Assembly (NCBI RefSeq): GCF_028368975.1
Contig: NZ_JAQNDM010000002.1
Coordinates: forward strand, 7,124,425-7,188,424
Source of the DNA: Stigmatella ashevillena
GTDB lineage: Bacteria > Myxococcota > Myxococcia > Myxococcales > Myxococcaceae
DNA length: 64,000 nucleotides
Direction of reading: 5' to 3'
The notes under the pieces are model-generated. The model ran no database searches. It had not been told where the DNA came from and worked only from the letters and a program-made list of their open reading frames with translations. Made by a program: the position numbers and the translations under genes. Of this stretch, positions 36,001-45,200 are shown piece after piece (within the stretch, counting starts at the first letter, position 1; every line of letters starts with the position of its first letter).

Positions 36001-39000
36001 CGCGTTCCGCGGGCGAGCCACAGACGGATCCCAGCTTCAACATCGCAGGCTGGAACAGCAGCTACTCCGGCGCACCGCTCAGCGCCGAGGCCATGAAGGA
36101 GTGGGTCAACCACACCGTTCAGCAGGTCCTCGATCGGGCGCCGTCGCGCGTGTTGGAGATCGGATGCGGCACCGGCCTTCTGCTGACGCGGATTGCCCCC
36201 TCCACCACCGCGTACTGGGCGACAGACGTCTCCGGGGTCGTGGTCAGCATGCTGCAAGGGGTTACCAAGAAGACCCCGGGGCTCGAGCACGCGAAGCTCT
36301 TCCACTGTGCGGCGGATCAGCTCGACGGCATCGACTTTGGCAGCGAGCGCTTCGAGGCGGTGATCCTGAACTCGGTGATTCAGTACTTCCCGAGCGCGGA
36401 GTACCTCGCCCGGGCACTGGAGTCTGCCTCTGCGCGCGTGAGCACAGGGGGATTCATCTTCGTCGGCGACGTGCGGAACCTCCGTCTGCTCGAGGCGTTC
36501 CATGCGTCGATTGTTCTGGCGCAGAGCTCCGGCACGCTTGAGCCTCACGCGCTGAAGGAGCGGGTGGCGCGGCGGATGGCGGCAGAGGAAGAGCTGGTTC
36601 TGGATCCGGGCTTCTTCTGGTCCCTGAAGCAGCGAATCCCCCGGTTGAGCCACGTCGAGATCCGCCCGAAGCGGGGCGTCAGCCTGAATGAACTCACACG
36701 CTTCCGGTACGATGTGCTCCTCCACCTGGACACCCCACCGGCCTCCGCATCCGACGTGGCTTGGGAACCGGGCAATGTGAGCTTGCCGGAGCTCCGGTCA
36801 CGCCTGAGCAGTAATGGCGCCCGGCGGATGGGACTGCGCGGCATCAGAAACGCCCGCGTCGAGGCAGCCCTTGAAGCCCTGGCGAGCGTGAGCGAGCAGT
36901 CTCCCTCGCGGCCTGGAGCGTTCGAGAAGCTCCGCCGGCGTCTGTTGGATCGCGATGCCCCGTTCCCGGCCAACGATCCCGAGCCAGGCGTCGATCCCGA
37001 AGCCCTCGCCCAGCTTGCGGGGGAGCTGTCGTTCGATGTCTTCCTGGATTGGTCGCGCGGTGGTGTGGATGGCTCCTTTGACGCGGTCTTCACGCGTCGA
37101 GCGGCTCCAGGCGCTTCTGCGGCAGCGGGGAGCCTGACAGGGCCCATCGCGCTCTTTGGGGCGGCGCCGGATGCCGTGCCCGAAGAGCGCCATGCCAATG
37201 ATCCGCTCCGGGATCGGCTGGAGCGCCGCTTGGAGGGGGATCTCCGGAAGAAGGCCCAGGAGCAGCTCCCCGAATACATGGTGCCGGCGAGCATCATGGT
37301 GATCGACGCGATCCCGCTGACAGGCAACGGCAAGGTGGACCGGCGCGCCCTGCCGGTTCCGGCGGCTCCCCAGGGACTGGAGACCGCCTACGTCGAGCCC
37401 AGGACCGGTGAGGAAGAGATCCTGGTGAGCATCTTCTCCGAGCTGCTCGGCGCGGAGCGGGTGGGGGTGCACGAGAGCTTCTTTGATCTCGGAGGGCATT
37501 CGCTCCTGGCCACGCAGGTGGTCTCGCGGGCCCGCGCCGTTTTCGGAGTGGATGTTCCTCTGCGCACGCTCTTTGACAGCCCGACCGTCGCGGGGCTCGC
37601 GACGGCGGTGCAGCAGTTGCGCAAGCGCTCGAACGCCGCGTCGCTCGACTTCTCTCCGCCGATGGAGCGGACATCTCAGATTCCGCTCTCTTCCTCGCAA
37701 GAGCGGCTGTGGGTCCTCGATCGCATCGAGGAGACGCGAGCGCCCATTTACATCATCCCCCTGGTGCTTCGGCTCCGTGGTCCGCTGAACCAAGAGGCGC
37801 TCCGTCAAAGCCTGGATTGGATCATCCAGCGCCACGAAGCGCTGCGCACCCGCTTCCCCTCGGTGGATGGGCAGCCCGTCCAGGAGATCGCCGAGGAGAT
37901 GCACGCCGAGCTTCCGCCCAGCGAAGATCTCGGCCAAGGCCCGAGAGCCACCGAGGCGGAGATCGCGAAGCTCATCCAGGAGCAGGCGGGACTCGAAGTC
38001 TCCCGTCCGTTCGATCTCGCGCGTGGACCGCTGTTCCGGATGCGCCTCTTGCGCATCGCGGAGGGGGATCACGTGCTCGTCTTGACGATGCACCACATCA
38101 TCTCGGACGGCTGGTCGGTGGGGCTCCTCGTGCGGGAACTCGCCGCGGGGTACAACGCGCTCCGGTCGCAGCGCGAGCTGGTGTTGCCAGCGCTTCCAGC
38201 CCAATACGCGGACTTCGCGCTCTGGCAGCGGAAGATGCTGCGCGAAGGCGCGCTGTCCGAGTCCATTGAAGCCCACAAGCAGCGGCTCACCGGAGCGCCC
38301 GCGTCGCTCGATCTGCCCGGTGACCGGCCCCGCCCGGAGACGCCCTCGTTCAAGGGCGGTGTGGTTCGCTTCCCGGTGGATCGCGCCCTCACGGCCCGTC
38401 TCAAGGAGATGAGCCGCCGCGAGGGGGCGACGCTGTACATGACCCTGCTGACCGCCTACGCGGCGTACCTGTCGCGCCTGAGCGGCATGCAGGATCTGAT
38501 TATTGGCTCACCGGTGGCGAACCGGAACCGCGCCGCGACGGAGCCGCTGATTGGATTCTTCGTCAACACGCTGGCGCTCCGGGTGGACCTGTCCGGCAAT
38601 CCGACCTTCCTCGAGTTGCTGACGCGTGTCCGGCGGACGGCGCTTGACGCCTACGCGGATCAGGATGTGCCCTTCGAGAAGCTGGTGGAGGTGGCCGCAC
38701 CCGAGCGCAGCCTCAGCCGTCAACCGCTGGTCCAGGTGATGTTCGCGCTCCAGAACGCGCCGTTCTCGCCTCCCGCGCTTGATGGGCTCAACGTGGAGCT
38801 TCTCGAACTGGACAGCATCACCGCGAAGTTCGACCTGACGCTGTCCATGCAGGAGACCGCGGACGGCCTGTCCGGTCTGCTGGAGTACAGCGCGGAGCTG
38901 TTCGACCGTGCCCGCATCGAGCGGATGGCGGAGCACCTCGTGGTGGTTCTGCGCGAGGTGGTGGAGCACCCCGGGCGCCGTATCCCCGAACTCAACATCC

Positions 39001-42000
39001 TCGATGCCCGCGAGGCCGCGCGGTTGGCGGAGTGGGCCGTTGGCCCCAGCGCGCCCTCCGTTCCAAGCTCCGTGGTGGAGATGTTTCAGGCCCAGGCCGC
39101 GCGCACTCCGGATGCGATCGCGATCGAGCGGGGGGACCTCCAGCTCAGCTATGGCGAGCTGGATCGGCGCTCCACCCATCTTGCGCACCACCTGGTCTCG
39201 CTGGGTTTCGGCCCCGAGAAGCGGGCTGCGCTCTGTCTCCCGGGCTCGGTCGAATTCATTGTCTCCATGCTCGGCGTATGGAAGGCCGGCGGGGCGTACG
39301 TCCCGGTTGATCCCGAGTATCCCGAGGCGCGCATCGAGCACATGCTCGAGGACTCGAGCGCGGAGCTTCTGCTGACCGTGCGCGCGGCGGGCGAGCGGCC
39401 CCGCTTCCAGGGGCGGACGCTCTGGCTGGACGAGGAGATCCCTGCGCACGCGAACCCGCCCGCGTTGGGTCTCCCAAGCGCCGGCTCGGCGGCCTACGTC
39501 ATCTATACGTCGGGTTCGACAGGAAAGCCGAAGGGAGCGGTTCTCGAGCACCGGGGGCTCGCCAACATCGCTGCTGCGTCGCGGCAGACCTTCGGGCTCG
39601 GCACGGACAGCGTTGTCCTCCAGTTCGCCTCTCCTTCCTTCGACGCCTCGGTCTGGGAGATCGCGGTGGCGCTCACGAGCGGCGCCCGCTTGGTGCTGCC
39701 CACCGCCGAGACCTCACGAGCGGGTGAGGGACTGGCGGCGCTGCTGACCCTCAAGCGCATCTCCGTGACGCTGTTGCCACCGTCCACGCTCGCGGCGCTG
39801 CCGGAGGGAGCCTATCCGGATCTCCGAGTGCTCATCTCGGGCGGAGAGGCGTGCACCGCGGAGCTGGTGAAGAAGTGGGCGGTCGGGTCCCGGCGCTTCT
39901 TCAATGCCTACGGCCCGACAGAGGCGACGATCTACGCGACGCTCGCGGAGCTCACGCCTGATCAGCCAGGGACTCCACCGCTCGGGCGTCCTCTGCCCGG
40001 GGCGGTGGTCCGGATCCTCGATGCGGCACAGCGCCAGGTGCCCATCGGTGTCCCGGGAGAGCTGTGCATAGGAGGAGTCGCCGTAGGCCGCGGATATCAC
40101 GGCCTTGAGTCACTCACCCGTGAGCGCTTCATCCAGGACACCTTCTCGGCCCAACCTGGCGCTCGGCTCTACCGCAGCGGCGATCTCGCGCGCTGGCGGA
40201 GTGATGGCGGCATCGACTACCTCGGCCGCTTCGACCACCAGGTGAAGCTCAGAGGCTACCGGATCGAACTGGGGGAGGTGGAAGCGGTCATCTCCAGCCA
40301 TCCCGGGGTCCAACAGGCGCTCATCACCGTCCACAAGGGCCAGTTGGCCGCTTACGCCGTGGGCCGCGGTGGCGCGGTCCCCACGGTGCAGGCCCTCCGC
40401 GAGCATGCGAAGGCACGCCTCCCCACGTACATGGTGCCGGTCCACATCCTCCTCCTCGACGCGTTCCCCATGACGCCGAACGGGAAGATCGATCGCAAGA
40501 AGCTCCCGGATCCCGTGCAGGCCCAGGCGACGGAGACCTTCGCGGCCCCGCAGACTCCCGAAGAGCAGATCCTGGCCGAGATCTGGGCCGCCGTGCTGAA
40601 GAAGGAGCCCATCGGAATCCACGACAATTTCTTCGCGCTCGGAGGAGATTCGATCCTCGGACTCCAGATCATCTCCCGCGCCACCCAGCGAGGCCTCCGC
40701 CTCAGGCCACGCCAGCTCTTCGAGCATCAGACGATCATGGAGCTGGCGAAGGTGGCCTCCAGCACCCAGATACTCCACGCCGAGCAAGGGCGGATGACGG
40801 GGAGCGTGCCGCTCACGCCCATCCAGTGCTGGTACCTCGAGCATGAGCGTGTCGAGCCTCATCACTTCAATATGGCGGTGCTGATGGAGGTGGATCCGGG
40901 ACTCGATCTGGCCGTGCTTCGCCGCGCGATCGACGCGGTGGAGGACCACCACGATGCGCTCCGGCTCCGCTACTACCGTGATGGCGCGGTTTGGCGCCAG
41001 GAGCACGCGGAAGGCGATGCCTGTGGCATCCCGCTCGAAGCGGCGGATGTGGAAGGGAGTGTGGGCCTGGAGGAGGCGATCACCAAGCTCCACCGCTCTC
41101 TCGTGCTTGAGCGCGGTCCCCTCATGCGTGCCGCCTTCCTGCGTCTGGGCCCCGGCTCTGCAAGGCTTGCCTTGGTGGCTCACCACTTGTTGGTGGACGC
41201 GGTCTCGTGGGCGATCATCCTCGAGGATCTTCTGACCGTTTACGGCCGGCTCTCCACGGGTCAACCCGCTGGGCTCCAGCCCAAGACAACCTCCTTCCAG
41301 CACTGGGCGAAGCAACTCGAGGCTTATGCCACGTCGCCCAACGTGCGGGCGGAATTGGATGCATGGCTGGCCGCCAGCCGCAACGAGGGCCCACAGGCGC
41401 TTCCCCTGAACAATCCGGGGGCCTCGGACACGGTCGGTGAGGCGTCCACGCTCGAGAGCTGGCTTGAAGCGGACGAGACCCAGCTCTTGCTGAGCGAGGT
41501 TCCCACCGCCTACGACGTCAAGGTCAACGAAGTGTTGCTTGCGGCGCTCGCCAAGACGCTCTCGGGTTGGACGGGCCAGAACACCGTCCGGATCGATGTG
41601 GAAGGGCACGGACGCGAGTTCCTCTTCGAGGACGTCGACCTGAGCCGCACCGTTGGGTGGTTCTCCTCGATCTTCCCGCTGCGCCTGCACATCGGCGCCA
41701 AGGAGAACTCACGTGAGATGCTCGCCAGGGTGAAGGATGCCCTCCGCCGCATCCCCAGCGGAGGAGTCGGCTATGGCGTTCTCCGCTATCTCTCCCCGGA
41801 CGAGTCCATCCGCTCGAGGCTCCAGTCCGCGACGCAGAGTGGGGTCGCCTTCAACTACCTCGGCCAGATGGGCGCGATCCCTTCGTATGGGCCATTCCAC
41901 GGCGCCGCGAAGGAGGGGGTGGGTCCCCTCAACTCCGCGCGTGACGTCAGGCCCCACCGGATTGAGGTCAACGCTGGCATTGAGGCAGGGCAGCGCCTGC

Positions 42001-42206
42001 GCATCAACTGGACGTTTGGGCCCAAGGTCCTCCATGCAGAGACCGTCGAGCGTCTGAGCTCGGCGTTCAATACCACCCTCCGCGCGATGATCCGGGAGCG
42101 CACGGAGCCCGCAGCCGCAGTCCGCGTCGCCGCCGATTTCCCAGCGGCACGCCTGAGCGCCAAGGACCTGAAGCGCGTCCTGACGCAGACAAAGAAGCCC
42201 CGCTGA
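33033..42206 (+). CDS. mchB: MchB-like NRPS: C-A-nMT-PCP-C-A-PCP-E (modules 1 and 2)
   Basis: A 3057-residue NRPS. Module 1: C1 (about 33-465; HH164-165xxxDG), A1 with an N-methyltransferase inserted (SAM loop EIGCGTG, 1042-1048), A10 Lys1434, PCP Ser1490. The A1 selectivity residues read by alignment to GrsA are D-F-W-N-I-G-M-V-H, identical to the published threonine code, so this module supplies N-methyl-Thr. Module 2: C2 (HH1687-1688), A2 starting near 2015 with code D-A-W-L-I-G-A-I-Y, closest among codes I remember to one of the leucine codes, PCP Ser2540 in the GGDS form typical before epimerases, and an E domain (HHLLVD at 2717-2722). The residue from module 2 is thus D-configured. C1 accepts the MchA chain. 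Its ATG overlaps the mchA stop; mchC starts 33 bases after it ends. Confidence 0.93.
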   Translation: MSSPRDSMSGLSIEEKRKLLAELMAKSGKSAPRIFPLSSGQKALWLLQQQEPEGAAYNTPFALRIHSQIDVGAFKRAFEMVAARHPSLRTTVASAADGQLLQTSHPVLEPHFAHIDASGWTAEQLQAAVVRAYRQPFSLERGPLLRGDLFSSRPDDHILLITVHHIVYDGWSAGILQGELTRIYQALSRGEQPALTPVTGSYADFVAQQAEMLAGAPGRAHWEYWQKKLSGELPVLALPADRSRSALAANRSGASSIKLQPELTHRIKELAQSAGATPFVVLLSAYAALLGRLARQEDLLIGSPTAGRPGAALHGVVGYFANAVALRADLSGAPSTRQLIARMRDVVHEALANQDFPFASLVERLGIARRPGVSPIFQASMSFHSSREGGDAMALWATPDEVTRVRWGNLELEPYPLSDQETQFDLTLEMWEVRGAFAGALRFNRALFNDATVGLWRGYFEKLLEQMVRAPDEPMARLALAEPVTAPQLQGDTHPGIPVDRAGSGTITAWFEAQAARTPDGAALSFGDVHLSYAELNARANVLAHELRSRGVGPESLVGICVERSAELVIAILGVLKAGGAYVPLDPASPRERLALILEDAEVSALVTETKRREELPTEKVSTIFVDAIQWQEGQREPNPAPGLTPDHAAYVIYTSGSTGRPKGVIVTHANATRLFTTTDALYGFGPGDVWTLFHSAAFDFSVWELWGALFYGGRLIVVPHWMTRSPEAFGELIAREGVTVLNQTPSAFRALLRAPSIADGVGGQGLKWIIFGGEALDAATVRPWFERYPNADTRLINMYGITETTVHVTYHQVTEADLASAASPIGRPIPDLVISLLDEHGQPVPDGVPGEMYVGGAGVARGYLKRPELTAQRFIKHPSSPGERLYRSGDLAIRQQDGTFTYLGRIDDQVKIRGFRIELGEIQSVLARHPAVADAYVSTYERSADDRRIVAYVVPKKGASEMLLSSSSNGGVGDTHVGEWKSLYDELYARSAGEPQTDPSFNIAGWNSSYSGAPLSAEAMKEWVNHTVQQVLDRAPSRVLEIGCGTGLLLTRIAPSTTAYWATDVSGVVVSMLQGVTKKTPGLEHAKLFHCAADQLDGIDFGSERFEAVILNSVIQYFPSAEYLARALESASARVSTGGFIFVGDVRNLRLLEAFHASIVLAQSSGTLEPHALKERVARRMAAEEELVLDPGFFWSLKQRIPRLSHVEIRPKRGVSLNELTRFRYDVLLHLDTPPASASDVAWEPGNVSLPELRSRLSSNGARRMGLRGIRNARVEAALEALASVSEQSPSRPGAFEKLRRRLLDRDAPFPANDPEPGVDPEALAQLAGELSFDVFLDWSRGGVDGSFDAVFTRRAAPGASAAAGSLTGPIALFGAAPDAVPEERHANDPLRDRLERRLEGDLRKKAQEQLPEYMVPASIMVIDAIPLTGNGKVDRRALPVPAAPQGLETAYVEPRTGEEEILVSIFSELLGAERVGVHESFFDLGGHSLLATQVVSRARAVFGVDVPLRTLFDSPTVAGLATAVQQLRKRSNAASLDFSPPMERTSQIPLSSSQERLWVLDRIEETRAPIYIIPLVLRLRGPLNQEALRQSLDWIIQRHEALRTRFPSVDGQPVQEIAEEMHAELPPSEDLGQGPRATEAEIAKLIQEQAGLEVSRPFDLARGPLFRMRLLRIAEGDHVLVLTMHHIISDGWSVGLLVRELAAGYNALRSQRELVLPALPAQYADFALWQRKMLREGALSESIEAHKQRLTGAPASLDLPGDRPRPETPSFKGGVVRFPVDRALTARLKEMSRREGATLYMTLLTAYAAYLSRLSGMQDLIIGSPVANRNRAATEPLIGFFVNTLALRVDLSGNPTFLELLTRVRRTALDAYADQDVPFEKLVEVAAPERSLSRQPLVQVMFALQNAPFSPPALDGLNVELLELDSITAKFDLTLSMQETADGLSGLLEYSAELFDRARIERMAEHLVVVLREVVEHPGRRIPELNILDAREAARLAEWAVGPSAPSVPSSVVEMFQAQAARTPDAIAIERGDLQLSYGELDRRSTHLAHHLVSLGFGPEKRAALCLPGSVEFIVSMLGVWKAGGAYVPVDPEYPEARIEHMLEDSSAELLLTVRAAGERPRFQGRTLWLDEEIPAHANPPALGLPSAGSAAYVIYTSGSTGKPKGAVLEHRGLANIAAASRQTFGLGTDSVVLQFASPSFDASVWEIAVALTSGARLVLPTAETSRAGEGLAALLTLKRISVTLLPPSTLAALPEGAYPDLRVLISGGEACTAELVKKWAVGSRRFFNAYGPTEATIYATLAELTPDQPGTPPLGRPLPGAVVRILDAAQRQVPIGVPGELCIGGVAVGRGYHGLESLTRERFIQDTFSAQPGARLYRSGDLARWRSDGGIDYLGRFDHQVKLRGYRIELGEVEAVISSHPGVQQALITVHKGQLAAYAVGRGGAVPTVQALREHAKARLPTYMVPVHILLLDAFPMTPNGKIDRKKLPDPVQAQATETFAAPQTPEEQILAEIWAAVLKKEPIGIHDNFFALGGDSILGLQIISRATQRGLRLRPRQLFEHQTIMELAKVASSTQILHAEQGRMTGSVPLTPIQCWYLEHERVEPHHFNMAVLMEVDPGLDLAVLRRAIDAVEDHHDALRLRYYRDGAVWRQEHAEGDACGIPLEAADVEGSVGLEEAITKLHRSLVLERGPLMRAAFLRLGPGSARLALVAHHLLVDAVSWAIILEDLLTVYGRLSTGQPAGLQPKTTSFQHWAKQLEAYATSPNVRAELDAWLAASRNEGPQALPLNNPGASDTVGEASTLESWLEADETQLLLSEVPTAYDVKVNEVLLAALAKTLSGWTGQNTVRIDVEGHGREFLFEDVDLSRTVGWFSSIFPLRLHIGAKENSREMLARVKDALRRIPSGGVGYGVLRYLSPDESIRSRLQSATQSGVAFNYLGQMGAIPSYGPFHGAAKEGVGPLNSARDVRPHRIEVNAGIEAGQRLRINWTFGPKVLHAETVERLSSAFNTTLRAMIRERTEPAAAVRVAADFPAARLSAKDLKRVLTQTKKPR

Positions 42207-42239
42207 CCTCCTAAGCTGTGAAGAGAGGAACCTCCCGTC

Positions 42240-45200
42240 ATGGATTCAATCGACGCGATCGCAGACATCTACGAGCTCGCGCCCATGCAGCACGGCATGC
42301 TGTTTCACTCGCTGCTGGATCCCAGCGCGGCCATGTATGTCGAGCAGTTGAGCTGCGAAGTGCGCGGCAATCTGCCGATCGAGCGGTGGAAGCAGGCGTG
42401 GCAGCACATGCTCGAGCGGCATGCGATCTTGCGCTCGGCGTTTCTCTGGGAGGGGCTTGAGAAGCCCGTCCAGGTTGTGGCGGCCGAGGCCGAAGTCCCA
42501 TGGCACGTCGAGGATCTCCGGCACCTCGGGGAGGAGGAGCAGCAGCGGCGCGTCAGCAGCTTCCTGCGAGAGGACAGCCTGCGAAGCTTCGACCTCAGCG
42601 CCGCGCCCTTGCTTCGCTGTGCGTTGCTCCGTCTGGGGGAGGATCGTTACCGCTTCGTGTGGACCTACCACCACCTCTTGTTGGACGGGTGGTGCTTCTC
42701 GATTGTCCTGCGCGAGGCGCTGGAGTTCTTCGATGGGGGCGCTGAGGCCCTGCCGCCTCCGCCCCGCCCCTATCGCGACTACATCTCCTGGCTTCAAGAG
42801 CAGGATCCGGCCCGGGCTGAGAGTTTTTGGCGAGAGAACCTCCGGGGCTTCGAGCAGCCCACGCCCTTGCCCTTCACGGAGCACCAGCAAGCCAGGGTGT
42901 CCGCCGGTAACGTGCAGCCCGAAGTCAGCTGGCATGTGCCGCAGGAGTTCGTGGCCCGCCTGGGAGAATTCGCCAAGAAGCATCGGCTGACGCTCAACAC
43001 CCTCCTTCAGGGCGCCTGGAGCCTGGTTCTCGCGAGGACGGCTGGCACGGACGACGTCGTCTTTGGTGTGACCGTCTCTGGCCGTCCCGCGGAGCTCGCG
43101 GGGGCCGAGTCGATCGTCGGGCTCTTCATCAATACCGTGCCTCTCCGAGGTCGGCTGACCGCTGGCGTGCCGGTCGGGTCGTTCCTGTCGTCCCTGCAGA
43201 CCCAGCAGAGGGCCATCGAGGCCTATGGCTACTCCTCGCTCGCTGACATCCAGACATGGTCGGACGCGCCGCGCGACCGCCCGCTCTTCGAGAGCCTGCT
43301 GGTGTTCGAGAACTTTCCGCTGGATCGCTCGACGCTGCTGAAGCGAAGTGGGTTCACGGTCAGCGAGATCGAAAGCCAGGGAGGGACCAGCTTCCCGCTG
43401 GCCTTGATGGCGATCCCGGGCGAGCAACTCGAACTGCGCCTGATGTTCGATGAGGGCCGTTTCACGCGCGCTGCGGTCGAGCGCATCATGCGTCTGATCG
43501 AGGTGGCGCTCTCATCGCTCATCACGGCGAAGAGGATCGATGAGATTGACCTGCTCGACGAGGCCGCCCGGGGATCATTGCGGGAGTGGAGCCAGAATCC
43601 GCGCACGTACGAACTCAACGAGCCAGTGCATGCGTTGATCGCGGGTGTGGCCCGCCGCTCACCGGATGCCACGGCGCTGGTGGGAGCGGATGGCCGACGG
43701 CTCACTTACAGGGAACTCGATGAGCACGCCGAACGCGTGGCATGGCGTCTGCGCCAGCTCGGCATCGAGCGCGAGGCGCGCATCGGGGTGGGCATCGGCA
43801 AGTCCGTGGAACTCATCGTGGGCATGCTGGGGGTGCTCAAGGCGGGGGGCGCCTACCTTCCGTTGGATCTCAACTACCCGGCCGACCGGCTTGCCTACCT
43901 CGTGCGGGATGCGTCGCCGTCCGCGATTCTCAACGTGGGGGTGGATCCGATCCCGGATACCCACATCCCGCGGATCGACGTCTCACAAGTCATGGCCGGG
44001 GAGAAGGCCCCTGCCGATTTCGTGCCAGAGCCCGTTCTGATGGAGAACCTGGCGTACGCCATCTACACGTCCGGTTCGACCGGGGCCCCCAAGGGGGTCC
44101 TCGTCTCGCACCGGAACATGATGAACCTGGTCTCCTGGTACGTCGAGGACGCCAGGCTCACCGCGGAGGACCGGGTCACGCAGGCTTGCAGCACCACGTT
44201 CGACGTCTCGGTCATGGACATCTGGCCGACGCTCGTGACCGGTGCCGCGCTCTATCTCGTCTCACCCGAATTGCTCTTGAGCCCCGCCGAGCTGCCGCGC
44301 TGGTTGACGGAACGCCAGATGACGGTGAGCTTTCTCCCGACGCCGATCGCCGAGGCCGCGCTCGCGCTCAAGTGGCCTGAGTCTTCCAAGCTCCGGCTGA
44401 TGATCACAGGCGGTGATCGCCTCCACGTCTTCCCGCCGCCAGACGTCCGTTTTCAGCTCATGAACATCTACGGTCCTGCCGAGACGACCGTGGCTTCCAC
44501 CGCCACCATCTTCGAGCCAGGGATCCAGGAAGGCTTGCCTTCCATTGGTCGGCCCATCGCCAATGATCGCATCTACATTCTGGACCGCACGCAGCGGCCC
44601 GTTGCGCCCGGCGTCCTGGGCGAGCTGTACATTGGCGGTATCGGTGTCTCCCGCGGATATCTGAACAGGCCCGAGCTCACCGCGACCCGTTTCGTCCCCG
44701 ATCCGTTCTCGGGCGAGCCTGGGGCGCGGATGTACGCGAGCGGAGATCTCGCGCACTTCCTCCCGGATGGGAACCTGGCGTTCCACGGCCGCCTGGACCG
44801 TCAGGTCCAGGTCCGAGGTGTCCGTGTCGAGCTCGGAGAGATCGAGGCCACGCTGGCCGAGCACCCTGGAGTCAGTGCCGCCGCGGTGGTGAGCGAGGCG
44901 CACCAGCAGAACGGCGATGTGCGTTTGATTGCCTTCGCCGCCTGCGCCGCTCCGAATCCACCGGATGCCACCGCCCTGACGGAGCACCTCTCGAAGAAGC
45001 TGCCCGACGCGTTTCTCCCGAGGCGCATCATCATCATCGGAGAACTCCCGCTCACGCCGAACGGCAAGGTTGACTACATCAAGCTCGAGGCACACGCCAA
45101 GGAGCTGCAGGACCGAAAGGAGCGCGTCGCGCCCAGGACGCCCCACGAGGAGATCCTCGCCGGGATTTGGAGCGCGGTGCTGGGGCGGGATCAGGTAGGG

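Noticed and set aside
41000-42100. Reading the last domain of MchB as a further condensation domain.
   Set aside because: HHLLVDAVSW, the VGYGVLRYL segment and the GGDS carrier before it are typical of epimerisation domains.
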